In this document: positions 41,883 through 50,648 of the stretch, piece by piece
Layout of the letters: each line of letters begins with the position of its first letter
How positions within the stretch are numbered: position 1 is the first letter of the stretch
Source of the DNA: Jiangella endophytica
Lineage (GTDB): Bacteria > Actinomycetota > Actinomycetes > Jiangellales > Jiangellaceae
Direction of reading: 5' to 3'
Assembly (NCBI RefSeq): GCF_003427025.1
Contig: NZ_QVAI01000001.1
Coordinates: forward strand, 806,001-870,000
Length of the DNA stretch: 64,000 bases
Notes under the pieces: generated by a model
Told to the model about the DNA's origin: nothing
The model's input: only the letters and a program-made list of their open reading frames with translations
The model's database searches: none
Position numbers and translations under genes: made by a program

Positions 41883-43001
41883 TCAGCCGGTGGTACGGCC
41901 CCCGGGCGGAGCGCACGAACCACGGTCGGTGAACATCGGCTGGATGAGCACGTGCTGGATCGTGGCGGTGCTGTCGAGGCCGAGATCGTGCGCCATGCGG
42001 GCGGCCGTACGGCCGAGCACGGACTTGACGGGTGAGCTGGACGTCAACGGCGGGTCGGTCAGCTGTGCGATCTGGTCCTCGTTGGTGATGACCGAGAGGT
42101 CCTCGGGGATGCGCCAGCCCCTGGCCCGGACGGCGTGCACGAGGTCGAGCGTCGCCTGGTCGCAGTGGCTGATGATGCCGGTGACGCCCGCGTGGTCGAT
42201 GCCGGCCAGGATGTCGTCCAGCACCTTCCGCGGCGGACTGAGCGTGGCCCGCGGGTCCAGGAGGAGAATCGCGTCCTCGAGGGCGTAGCCGGCGTCGGTG
42301 GCCGCCCGCTGCCACAGCGTCTCGAGGTTGACGCCCACCTGGCGGAGTCCGTGGGTGACGAGTGCCACTCGCTCGTGGCCGAGCCCGCGCAGGTGGCGCA
42401 GGCTCATCTCCCAGCCCTTCTCGTAGGCGGTGCGCACCGATGACAGCGCCTGCCCGGTGGCCGCGTCGGCGATGTCGCGCTCGAGGAGCACCACCGGGAC
42501 GGGCAGTTCGAACAACCACGAGGTGACCTCGGCTGCCGCCGGGTGGACGAACGTGGGAGCGTAGATGATGGCGTGAGCGCCGGCCTCGACGAACTGCTGG
42601 CAGATCTCCCTCTCCCTGGCGAGGTCGTAGTTCGACACCATGACCGACGCCGGCACACCTTCACCGCTCAGGGTCTCCTTGCATCCCTGGATCACCGGGG
42701 CGAAGTAGTAGTCGGCGGTGGGCACGACGATGCCGACGTGACCGGTGTCGAGGCGTTCGCCGTCGGCGGCCGGAGCCGGGTCCTCGGCGGACCTCCTCAG
42801 CACCGCGCCGCCGTGCACCTGGCGCAGCAGGCCCTCGGCGTCCATGGCCATGAGATCGCGCCGGATGGTCATCTGGGAGGTGTTGAGCTCCGCGGCGAGC
42901 TCGCGCACGCGCACCGCTGAGTCCCCACGTAGCTTCGCGAGGATCTTGAGCCGGCGTTCGTCGGCCAACTGCGTCTGCTTGCCCACCGTCGAGTCCTTCA
43001 T
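41883..43001 (-). CDS. Hybrid regulator: DeoR-type HTH fused to a LacI-type effector domain
   Basis: 372 residues from ATG 43001; ATG 43031 would add ten residues. The first 60 residues are a DeoR HTH (RRLKILAKLRG, VRVRELAAELNTSQMTIRRDL then LLRQVHGGAV). The rest is not the usual DeoR phosphosugar isomerase-like domain but a periplasmic-binding-protein domain as in LacI regulators (VGIVVPTADYYFAPVIQGC, HERVALVTHGLRQVG, GITGIISHCDQA-like, IPEDLSVITNEDQ). It therefore probably senses a free sugar rather than a sugar phosphate. It is divergent from the dehydratase-sialidase-importer operon and likely controls it. Confidence 0.85.
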   Translation of the reverse strand: MKDSTVGKQTQLADERRLKILAKLRGDSAVRVRELAAELNTSQMTIRRDLMAMDAEGLLRQVHGGAVLRRSAEDPAPAADGERLDTGHVGIVVPTADYYFAPVIQGCKETLSGEGVPASVMVSNYDLAREREICQQFVEAGAHAIIYAPTFVHPAAAEVTSWLFELPVPVVLLERDIADAATGQALSSVRTAYEKGWEMSLRHLRGLGHERVALVTHGLRQVGVNLETLWQRAATDAGYALEDAILLLDPRATLSPPRKVLDDILAGIDHAGVTGIISHCDQATLDLVHAVRARGWRIPEDLSVITNEDQIAQLTDPPLTSSSPVKSVLGRTAARMAHDLGLDSTATIQHVLIQPMFTDRGSCAPPGGRTTG

Positions 43002-43191
43002 CCCGTGTGATCGAGTCGGAACGTGGGTCACAGCGTACCGTGATCAGCCGCGGGTGTTGGAAAATGTGAGAAAAAGCGCATCGATTCGGGTTGGTCGTGA
43101 ACCAGCCTGGGCCTGCGCTGATCGATCCGGCTCGCCACGATGTCCACATCCACGGCGAGTTCAGGCCTGCCGAGCTGCATCGATGGACTCC

Positions 43192-43236
43192 TGTTTAATG
43201 TTGGTATTGACACATAAACGAACATGTCACTAGCTT
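43192..43236 (+). promoter_or_regulatory. Promoter and candidate operator of the sialidase-like operon
   Basis: TTGACA (43207-43212) and TAGCTT (43231-43236) with an 18-bp spacer form a plausible housekeeping promoter 43 bp before the GTG at 43280. An imperfect inverted repeat brackets the -35: TGTTTAATG (43192-43200) and CATAAACG (43213-43220). This AT-rich patch stands out in the 278-bp gap between the divergent regulator and dehydratase genes; DeoR-type regulators often bind such repeats. Confidence 0.5.
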
Positions 43237-43279
43237 GCTCTCCCATGCGAACCAGCTCGCTGACGGAGGACGTGCTTCG

Positions 43280-44443
43280 GTGAAGATCACCAGTGTCGAG
43301 ACGCTCAGCGTCGGCTCCCGGACGCCCGGGAACGGACGCCTCACCAACCGCAACTTCCTGTTCGTCCGGGTGCACACCGACGAAGGCCTGGTGGGGCTGG
43401 GAGAGGCCACGCTGGAAGGACACGACAACGCCGTCCGCGGGATGATCGCCGATCTGGAGCCGCTCCTGCTGGGTGAGGACCCGCGGCGGATCGAACACCT
43501 CACGCAGGTGATGATCCGGCAGAAGTTCTGGCAGGGCGGCGTGATCAAGGGCAGTGCGGTCGCGGGTGTCGAGCTCGCGCTCTGGGACATCCTGGGCAAG
43601 AGCGTCGATCTGCCCGTCTACCAACTGGTGGGCGGGGCCAGTCGCGATCGCATCCGCTACTACCTCAACGGCTGGTCCGGCGGCGCGGTGGAGCCGGCGG
43701 AGATCGGCGATCGCGCGGTCGAGGCGTTCGACCAGGGGGAGCGCGCCTTCAAGTTCAGCCTCGCCCTGCCCTCGTGGCCGGTGCGCGACCGCGAACTGTT
43801 GCGCACGCTGGAGGGTGCGCTCGACGCCATCCGCACGGGTGTCGGCTCGGAACCGCTCGTGATGTTCGACGGTCATGGCCGGTACGACGCCGATCAGGCC
43901 ATCGCGATGGCGGCGGTGCTCGCCGACTTCGAGTGCTACTTCTTCGAGGAGCCGGTCCAGCCGACGCGGGTCGAGGACACCGCCCGGGTGGCCCGCCGGG
44001 CGACCGTGCCGATCGCCGCCGGCGAGCGGCTGGCTCGGAAGGGCGAGTTCGTCGATTATTTCCGCGACGGCGCGATCTCCGTCGCGCAGCCCGACCTGGC
44101 ACACTGCCACGGCTTCGGGGAGAGCCTCAAGATCGCCGCCATCGCCGACGGCTTCGGCGGATGGATCGCACCGCACGGCCCGATGAGCCCGGTCCTGACC
44201 GCGATCTCGCTGCACCTGGACGCCGTGATCCCGAACTTCCTCATCCAGGAACGGCTGCGCAACAGCACTTGGTGCGAGTCGTTGATCACGGAGCCGTTGC
44301 GGCCCTCCGAGGGCTACCTGCCGCTGCCGCACGGGCCCGGCTGGGGCATCGAGCTCGACGAGGACGTATGCCGCGCCCACCCGCCGATCCAGGTCGACAT
44401 GCCGCGGCTGTTCCGGCCCGACGGCAGCGTCGCCGACTGGTGA
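43280..44443 (+). CDS. Enolase-superfamily dehydratase (mandelate racemase/galactonate dehydratase-like)
   Basis: 387 residues from GTG 43280, which has GGAGG 10 bp upstream; the upstream ATG 43235 sits on the promoter. The capping domain covers residues 1-115. In the barrel the three metal ligands are visible: D in MFDGHGRYD (about 196), E in FFEEPV (about 222) and E in AGERL (about 248). HGP near residue 297 supplies a catalytic histidine. Members dehydrate acid sugars (galactonate, gluconate, others) to keto-deoxy acids. It is the first gene of the operon that then encodes a sialidase-like protein, glycosidase and importer. Which acid sugar is unknown. Confidence 0.88.
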   Translation: MKITSVETLSVGSRTPGNGRLTNRNFLFVRVHTDEGLVGLGEATLEGHDNAVRGMIADLEPLLLGEDPRRIEHLTQVMIRQKFWQGGVIKGSAVAGVELALWDILGKSVDLPVYQLVGGASRDRIRYYLNGWSGGAVEPAEIGDRAVEAFDQGERAFKFSLALPSWPVRDRELLRTLEGALDAIRTGVGSEPLVMFDGHGRYDADQAIAMAAVLADFECYFFEEPVQPTRVEDTARVARRATVPIAAGERLARKGEFVDYFRDGAISVAQPDLAHCHGFGESLKIAAIADGFGGWIAPHGPMSPVLTAISLHLDAVIPNFLIQERLRNSTWCESLITEPLRPSEGYLPLPHGPGWGIELDEDVCRAHPPIQVDMPRLFRPDGSVADW

Positions 44444-44524
44444 GCACCCACCCGAACCGCCGCTCCACCGCGTCACCCATCCCCGGACACCACCGGACAC
44501 CAACGACACAAGGAAGTGATCGTG

Positions 44525-46288
44525 ATGGCGTGGAACCCCCGCATCAGCCGTCGCCACCTGATGAGCGGCGCCGCCGGACTGACCGGCGCCGCGCTCCTCG
44601 GCTCCGGGCCGATCCGCGGCGCCGCCGCGGACCCGCTCGCCCCTGAGGCCGCCGCCCTCGGCGCCGGCGGGCCACCGCCCGGCACCGTGTCGCTCGAGTT
44701 CGATCGACGGGCCTATGTGGAATTGGACGCCGCGATGCTGCACACGCAGAAGGCGACCTACCCGCGGATCAAGCTGCTGCCGGACGGCCGCTACCTGCTG
44801 CTCTACCAGGACGCCCAGATCGGGTGGAACATCTTCTGGTCGCTGAGCGACGACCTGCGCACCTGGTCCGATCCGCAGAAGCTCTTCGCCGCTCACAAGG
44901 TCATGGACGGTCAGGACGACCAGGCGTACTCCACCGCGGACGCGGTGGTCCTGGCCAACGGCGACATCCTGGCGGTCTGCTCGTACCGGGCCAGCAAGAA
45001 CTTCTACAAGATCTGGGACGTCTCCGGGCTCGCCATGCGCAGGAGCACCGACAACGGCGCGACGTGGGACGAGGAACGAGTCGTCTACGTGGGCCCCAAC
45101 TGGGAGCCCTACCTCTACCAGCTCGCCTCCGGCGAGGTGCAGATCTACTTCAGCCACATCGCCCCCAAGATGGCCGTCGAGAACACGCCGCACTCCTCGG
45201 GCGTCGCGATCATCCGGTCGTTCGACGACGGCGCGACGTGGGTGCCGGACGTCGTCGCGTACCCGTACGCGGCCGACCGGGTCGCGCAGCAGTACCGGAC
45301 GACGTCCGAGAACGGCGTCAAGATGTTCACCGACCAGATGCCGAGTGTCATCGAGACCGGCCCGCCCGGCCGGATCGCTCTGGCTGTCGAGTCGGCGCAG
45401 CCCGAAGGCGGCCCGATGCGGATCTCGCTGATCCACACCGACCGGAACTGGCCCGACGCCCTCGACATGGACGAGACGGGACCGGCCGATCGGTCGAACA
45501 GCGTCTTCCCCGGCGCCGCCCCCTACCTCGCCCGGTTCCCCACGGGCGAGACGGTGCTCGCGTACAACACCAACTCACGCCAGTACCTCCGGCTGGGTGA
45601 CAGCGAGGCCCGGACGTTCGGCGAACCGCACGACTACCTGCCGGGCACCGGCTACTGGGGCAGCATCGTCGTGACGGGCGACCAGACGCTGGTGAGCTCG
45701 ATGGCCTACGTGAAGTCCACCGGCAACGCCCTCATGATCGGCACGCTGCACCTCAATCGCGCGCTGACGGTGCACCAGTTCCCGCGCCGGGCCACCGCCG
45801 ACGTGCGGGTCTGGCCGGAGTCGTCCAGCCGGCTGTTCCTGGGCGGCGACAGCCAGGCGCAGGCGACGATCCGGGCCGGCCGGCACGGCAGCACGCTGCT
45901 GCTGCGGCTGGAGCGGCGCGACGACCACGTCGACGACGGCGACACGGTCACGATCCATCTCGCGTCCCGGCGGACGGCCGGCCGGCGGCTGCGCCTCACC
46001 GTCGACGGGCGGGGAGCGGTGAGCGTGGCGACCTTCGCCGGGGGCGTCTACACCGACGACGGCGAGACCGTCGTGACGTCCAGGCCGGTCGAGCCGGCCC
46101 ACGACGACGCCGTCGCGTGGGAACTCGCCGTACCGCTGGCGCCGATGCGGCCGCACGGTGCGGAACTGGGCGTGACGGCGACCCTGGCGAACGTCGACGA
46201 GCCCGGCGGCACCGCCGTGACGACCAGCCTCGTCGGCGTGGACCTCGACGATCCGCGGACGTGGTTCGACCTTCGACTCGGCGGCTGA
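44525..46288 (+). CDS. Tat-exported sialidase-like (Asp-box propeller) protein with C-terminal carbohydrate-binding domain
   Basis: 587 residues from ATG 44525 (a GTG lies directly before). The twin-arginine signal NPRISRRHLMSG is followed by a hydrophobic stretch. Two Asp boxes, STDNGATW (about residue 174) and SFDDGATW (about 232), mark a six-bladed sialidase-type propeller running to about residue 420. The usual arginine triad and Tyr/Glu nucleophile pair are not assured, so cleavage of sialic acid is unproven. The last 130 residues (LFLGGDSQAQATIRAGRHG on) look like a CBM9-like sugar-binding fold. The export, the importer in the same operon and the dehydratase upstream fit release of some acidic sugar from a polymer. 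Confidence 0.7.
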   Translation: MAWNPRISRRHLMSGAAGLTGAALLGSGPIRGAAADPLAPEAAALGAGGPPPGTVSLEFDRRAYVELDAAMLHTQKATYPRIKLLPDGRYLLLYQDAQIGWNIFWSLSDDLRTWSDPQKLFAAHKVMDGQDDQAYSTADAVVLANGDILAVCSYRASKNFYKIWDVSGLAMRRSTDNGATWDEERVVYVGPNWEPYLYQLASGEVQIYFSHIAPKMAVENTPHSSGVAIIRSFDDGATWVPDVVAYPYAADRVAQQYRTTSENGVKMFTDQMPSVIETGPPGRIALAVESAQPEGGPMRISLIHTDRNWPDALDMDETGPADRSNSVFPGAAPYLARFPTGETVLAYNTNSRQYLRLGDSEARTFGEPHDYLPGTGYWGSIVVTGDQTLVSSMAYVKSTGNALMIGTLHLNRALTVHQFPRRATADVRVWPESSSRLFLGGDSQAQATIRAGRHGSTLLLRLERRDDHVDDGDTVTIHLASRRTAGRRLRLTVDGRGAVSVATFAGGVYTDDGETVVTSRPVEPAHDDAVAWELAVPLAPMRPHGAELGVTATLANVDEPGGTAVTTSLVGVDLDDPRTWFDLRLGG

Positions 46289-46324
46289 ACGCAGCCGTTT
46301 CAGTACACACGGGAGTGGACAGAC

Positions 46325-47413
46325 ATGAGCAGATGGACCGCCGAGCGTGCCTGGGAGTGGTACCGGGCACGCCCCTGGATCCGCGGCTTCAACTACGTGG
46401 CCAGCGACTGCGTCAACCGCATCGAGCAGTGGCAGGAACTGGACCACCAGGAGAAGAGCAAGACGTTCGACCGCGAGTTCGAGCTGGCCGCCCGGGCCGG
46501 GTTCAACGCGATCCGGTCGATCCTGCCGTACGAGGTGTGGCGCGACCAGCACGACGGCTTCATGGAGCGGCTGGAGGACTTCCTGGCCACGGCCGGCCGC
46601 CACGGGCTGAGCGTCATGATCGTCTTCGGCAACGACTGCACGGTCCCCGCGAAGTACTACACGCCGCCGGTGCTCGGCCCGCAGCCGGTCGACTGGGGTT
46701 ATCACGGTGGCGTGGCGCGCTCGCCCCATGACGTTCTCGACGCGCACGGCTTCAGCGTTCTGGACGTTCCGGAGGAGGCCGAGGGGTTCGGCCGGATGGT
46801 CGACGAGATCGTGGGCCGCTACGCCCGCGACGAACGTGTCAACATCTGGGACGTCTTCAACGAGCCGGGCAACAGCCGGCGCGAGTCGCGCAGCCTGCCC
46901 GCGATGCAGCGATTCTTCGAGATCGCCCGGGCACACGACCCCATCCAGCCGCTGACCGCGGGCCCATGGCGGGTCGACCCGTGCGGCGAGCTGTCCGAGA
47001 TCGAGCAGGCCGCGCTGGAGCTGTCGGACGTCATCTCCTTCCACGACTACGCCGGCTACGGCCGTTCGGTTCAGATCCTCGACCGGCTCAAGCGTGAGGG
47101 GCGTCCGTTGCTGAACACCGAGTGGCTGCACCGGATGCAGGGGAACGACGTCGCCAGCCACCTCCCGCTCTACTTCCTGGAGCGGGTCGGTTGCTACCAC
47201 TGGGGCTTCGTCGCGGGCAAGAGCCAGACCTACGAGCCGTGGGAGGCGATCTGGCGGCGCAAGGAGTCCGGCGTCGGCGAGCACTACGACTTCACCAAAT
47301 GGCAGCACGACCTCTTCCGGCCCAACCTGCGGCCGTACGACCCGCGCGAGATCGACACGTTCCGCGAGTTCTTCGCCCTCGCCGACGACCACTTCGCATC
47401 CGGTCGCTGGTGA
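46325..47413 (+). CDS. Intracellular clan GH-A glycoside hydrolase (GH5/cellulase-like)
   Basis: 362 residues, no signal peptide. A (beta/alpha)8 barrel starts with WIRGFNYVASDCVN. DVFNEPGN gives the acid/base E180 after beta-4, and LLNTEWLHR gives the nucleophile E266 after beta-7, with W in CYHWGFVAGKSQT at the end. Such short cytoplasmic enzymes trim imported oligosaccharides; they are often named 1,4-beta-xylanase in Actinomycetota, but substrate here is unknown. It lies between the sialidase-like gene and the importer genes on the same strand, gaps 36 and 22 bp. Confidence 0.85.
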   Translation: MSRWTAERAWEWYRARPWIRGFNYVASDCVNRIEQWQELDHQEKSKTFDREFELAARAGFNAIRSILPYEVWRDQHDGFMERLEDFLATAGRHGLSVMIVFGNDCTVPAKYYTPPVLGPQPVDWGYHGGVARSPHDVLDAHGFSVLDVPEEAEGFGRMVDEIVGRYARDERVNIWDVFNEPGNSRRESRSLPAMQRFFEIARAHDPIQPLTAGPWRVDPCGELSEIEQAALELSDVISFHDYAGYGRSVQILDRLKREGRPLLNTEWLHRMQGNDVASHLPLYFLERVGCYHWGFVAGKSQTYEPWEAIWRRKESGVGEHYDFTKWQHDLFRPNLRPYDPREIDTFREFFALADDHFASGRW

Positions 47414-47435
47414 GCCGGCTCACGCACAAGGGAGT

Positions 47436-48794
47436 GTGATCACATTGTTCGCTCAGCAGATCAGCCGGCGTGCTCTGATCGGCGGCGCCGCGGCCGTGGG
47501 CGCAGCCCTCCTGGCCGGCTGCGGCAAGGAGGAGCAGGGGCCGAGCCGAGGCTCGTCCGGCGAAGGCGTGCTCAACGTCTGGGGTGCGCTCACCCTGGAC
47601 CGCGGCGTGGGCGCGCTGCTCGACGCCTTCAAGAAGGAGCACCCCGGCATCCAGGTGAACTACACCCAGTTCACCAACAACTCCGACGGCAACCTCAAGC
47701 TGGACACCTCGCTCCAGGGCGGGGCGCCCGTCGACGTGTTCTTCTCCTACGGTCCCCAGTCGGTATCGCGCCGCACCGCGGCCGGCTACGCCAGGGACCT
47801 CACCGACCTCGCCGGCAGCGACGAGGTCGCCAAGCAGTTCACTGCCACGGACCCGCAGCTCACGGCGCTGTTCGACGGTCGGCTGTTCGCGATACCGACC
47901 GTCTACAACCCGTACCTGGTCTATCTGAACCAGGACATGCTCGACGCGGCGGGCATCACCGTGCCGGAGGACTGGACGGTTCAGGAGTTCCACGACATCG
48001 CCGAGGAGCTCTGTGGCGGGGCGTACGCGGAGTTCGCCACCTACAAGACCCTGGCCATCGCCACCATGGGCCTGGGCGGCGACGCGCAGGTGACCCCCGA
48101 TGGCACGTCGTCGAACTTCGACCACGAGCTCTGGCGCCGGCAGTACGAGCTGGAGCTGGCGATGGAGCGCGACGGCACGCTGTTCCCGATCACGAGGGTG
48201 CTCGCCGAGAAGGTCGACCTGTACGCGCAGTCGTACTTCCTCTCCGGCGACCATGCGTTCTACCTCGACAACCCCGCCACGCTGCGGTTCGTCAAGGATC
48301 AGGAGAACTATCCGCACGACTTCCGCACGACGTTCCGGCCCATGCCCTACCTCGAACGTGGCCGGGAGCAGTGGAACCAGGGCGGCTACGAGGACTCGGT
48401 CCAGATCTCGGCGAAGACGAAGTACCCGGAGGCCGCCTGGACGTTCGTGCGGTACTGGCTCGGCGCCGGCGCCGAGCAGCTGCTGACCGCCGGCAAGATC
48501 TCGCCCGCCGGTATGCCCGCGCCGGGCGCCGGAGCCGACGCGCTGCTGCCCGGACTCCTGGGAGACGCGCGCGACGACCTCTTCGACGTCGAGGCGTTCA
48601 CCCGGGTCGCGTTCGCGGAGGACATGAAGCTCAGCGTCACCACGCACACGGCCGGACTCTCGGAGATCGGCACGATCCGCAAGTCGCTGGACGAGCAACT
48701 GCGGCTGGGCGAGATCAGCGTCGACGAGCTCCTCACCCAGCTCAAGGAGCAGGCCGACGCCGCCATCGCCAAGGACCTCGAGACCAACGCCTGA
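47436..48794 (+). CDS. Sugar-binding lipoprotein of a CUT1 ABC importer (sialidase-like operon)
   Basis: 452 residues if started at GTG 47436; TTG 47445 has better spacing from the AAGGGAG at 47427 and may be the true start. The signal QISRRALIGGAAAVGAALLAGCG has both a twin-arginine motif and a lipobox, so it is a Tat-exported lipoprotein. SBP_bac_1 fold: VLNVWGALTLDRGVGALLDAF, DVFFSYGPQSVSRR and YNPYLVYLNQDML. It hands sugar to the two following permeases. No local ATPase. Confidence 0.9.
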   Translation: MITLFAQQISRRALIGGAAAVGAALLAGCGKEEQGPSRGSSGEGVLNVWGALTLDRGVGALLDAFKKEHPGIQVNYTQFTNNSDGNLKLDTSLQGGAPVDVFFSYGPQSVSRRTAAGYARDLTDLAGSDEVAKQFTATDPQLTALFDGRLFAIPTVYNPYLVYLNQDMLDAAGITVPEDWTVQEFHDIAEELCGGAYAEFATYKTLAIATMGLGGDAQVTPDGTSSNFDHELWRRQYELELAMERDGTLFPITRVLAEKVDLYAQSYFLSGDHAFYLDNPATLRFVKDQENYPHDFRTTFRPMPYLERGREQWNQGGYEDSVQISAKTKYPEAAWTFVRYWLGAGAEQLLTAGKISPAGMPAPGAGADALLPGLLGDARDDLFDVEAFTRVAFAEDMKLSVTTHTAGLSEIGTIRKSLDEQLRLGEISVDELLTQLKEQADAAIAKDLETNA

Positions 48795-48814
48795 GGGCGT
48801 GGAGGGACGTCGAC

Positions 48815-49783
48815 ATGTCGGTCGCGACCAAGGCGGGGCCGGAGCCATCCGCCCGGCCCACGGCCCCCGCGAAGAAGGGCCTGGTCAATGGCATGCGCTG
48901 GTGGGTGCCGTGGTTGTTCGTCGCCCCGTCGCTGCTCGGGCTGATCGTCTTCCTGCTCGTGCCGCTGATCGGCGGCCTGCTCATCTCCTTCACCGAGTGG
49001 GACGTCATCTCGGGGCTCGACGGCATCAACTGGGTCGGACTGGCCAACTTCGAGACGCTGCTCGGCGACGAGCAGTTCTGGGCGGCCACCTGGCGCACGG
49101 TGATCTACGCCGGCGCCAGCGTGCCCCTCACCGTGCTGCTCGGCCTGGGACTGGCCATGGCGCTGAACCGGCCGCTGCCGGGCCGGGCCGCGCTACGGGT
49201 GATCTTCTTCCTGCCCGCGGTGGTCAACGTCATCGCCATCGGCTCGGTCTGGCTGTTGCTGCTCAACCCCACGTCGGGCCTGCTCAACCAGGGACTGCGG
49301 TGGTTCGGCTGGGACTCGCCGCCGGGGTGGATCACGTCGCCCGACTCCGCTCTGCAGGCGCTCATCCTCATGGCGGTGTGGGGCGGCAGCGGCTACATCT
49401 CGGTGATCTACCTGGCCGCGCTCCAGGAGATGCCGCAGGAGCTGTACGAGGCGGCGCGCCTCGACGGGGCAGGGCGGATCAGGCAGTTCGTCACCATCAC
49501 CTGGCCGGCGCTGCTGCCGATGACGACCTTCCTGACCATCACCCAGATCATCGGGCGGTCACAGACGTTCGGCCTGATCGCGTTCATGACCAGCGGTGGT
49601 CCCGGCGACTCCACCACGGTCCTCTCCTACTACATGTACCAGAACGGCTTCATCTACTACCGGTTCGGCTACGCGGCCGCGATGGGCGTGATGAGCCTGC
49701 TCGCCGTGCTCGTGCTCACCCTGCTGCTCTGGCGGTTCCAGCGCGGCCGGACGCTCTACGGCGAGGAGGATCGCGATGGTTAG
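48815..49783 (+). CDS. CUT1 ABC importer permease, MalF-like (sialidase-like operon)
   Basis: 322 residues from ATG 48815, with GGAGGG 10 bp upstream. Six helices starting at WLFVAPSLLGLIVFLLVPL; EAA loop YEAARLDGAGRIRQFVTITWPA (about residues 215-236; key E-A-A and D-G-A). It ends in TAG, 8 bp inside the next permease gene. It pairs with that MalG-like protein. Confidence 0.92.
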   Translation: MSVATKAGPEPSARPTAPAKKGLVNGMRWWVPWLFVAPSLLGLIVFLLVPLIGGLLISFTEWDVISGLDGINWVGLANFETLLGDEQFWAATWRTVIYAGASVPLTVLLGLGLAMALNRPLPGRAALRVIFFLPAVVNVIAIGSVWLLLLNPTSGLLNQGLRWFGWDSPPGWITSPDSALQALILMAVWGGSGYISVIYLAALQEMPQELYEAARLDGAGRIRQFVTITWPALLPMTTFLTITQIIGRSQTFGLIAFMTSGGPGDSTTVLSYYMYQNGFIYYRFGYAAAMGVMSLLAVLVLTLLLWRFQRGRTLYGEEDRDG

Positions 49784-50648
49784 CGCCGTGGCGCCCGCGG
49801 ACCGGCGGCTGCGACGCAGGCGCCGGACCGCCCGGGCCAAGTGGCTGGCCGGCGGTGTGGCGATGTGGACGCTGGCGCTGCTGTTCCTGGCGCCGTTCGC
49901 CTGGATGCTGTCGTCCTCGCTGAAGCCGGACATGGACGTGTTCGCCGTCCCCATCCAGTGGCTGCCCGCCGACCCGCGGTGGAGCAACTACACCAGGGTC
50001 TGGACCGGCGCCCACTCGATGGTGCACTACTTCGTCAACTCCGGATACGTCGTGGTGGCCCGTGTGGTGGGCGAGGTGACGCTGGCCGCGCTGGCCGGCT
50101 ACGCCTTCGGCCGGCTGCGCTTCCGCGGCCGGAACCTGCTGTTCCTGGTCTTCCTCGCGACGTCGATCGTCCCGGCACAACTGCTCCTGGTGCCCCGGTT
50201 CATGTTCTTCCGCGAGATCGGTCTGTACGACTCGCTGTGGGCGCTCATCCTGCCGAGCCTGTCGTCGGTGTTCGGCACGTTCCTGCTGCGCCAGCACTTC
50301 GCGTCCGCCCCCGCGGAGCTGGGGGAGGCCGCCCGCATCGACGGCGCGAACGAGTTCCAGATCTTCCTGAGGATCTATCTGCCCATGGCCAGGCCGATCC
50401 TGGCCGCCTACGCGATCCTGGTCTTCGACGCGTCCTGGAACGACTACGAGACACCGCTGGTGATGCTGTCCAGCGACGAGAAGTACACCGTTCCGCTGGG
50501 CCTCACCCGGTTCATCTCCGACGACGGCACGGTGTCGGCCGCGCTGTCGATGGCCGGGTCGGTCTCGTCGGTGGTGCCGATCCTGATCTTCTTCCTGATC
50601 TTCCAGCGCCACTTCCTGAAGTCCATGGCCCGGGCGGGGCTGCGATGA
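49776..50648 (+). CDS. CUT1 ABC importer permease, MalG-like (sialidase-like operon)
   Basis: 290 residues. Six helices; FAWMLSSSLKPDMDVFAVP is the MalG-type beginning and the EAA loop is LGEAARIDGANEFQIFLRIYLP (about residues 182-203). It overlaps the MalF-like gene by 8 bp and the SDR start by 4 bp (ATGA), so the dehydrogenase is translated with the importer. Confidence 0.92.
   Translation: MVSAVAPADRRLRRRRRTARAKWLAGGVAMWTLALLFLAPFAWMLSSSLKPDMDVFAVPIQWLPADPRWSNYTRVWTGAHSMVHYFVNSGYVVVARVVGEVTLAALAGYAFGRLRFRGRNLLFLVFLATSIVPAQLLLVPRFMFFREIGLYDSLWALILPSLSSVFGTFLLRQHFASAPAELGEAARIDGANEFQIFLRIYLPMARPILAAYAILVFDASWNDYETPLVMLSSDEKYTVPLGLTRFISDDGTVSAALSMAGSVSSVVPILIFFLIFQRHFLKSMARAGLR

Noticed and set aside
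42001-42013. GGCCGTACGGCC palindrome resembling the hipB operator core
   Set aside because: It is inside the coding part of the DeoR/LacI-type gene, single copy, and such G+C-rich palindromes arise often by chance.
44478-44497. Tandem CCGGACACCA repeat before the sialidase-like gene
   Set aside because: Only two copies in a short gap; likely chance, no sign of an extended repeat.
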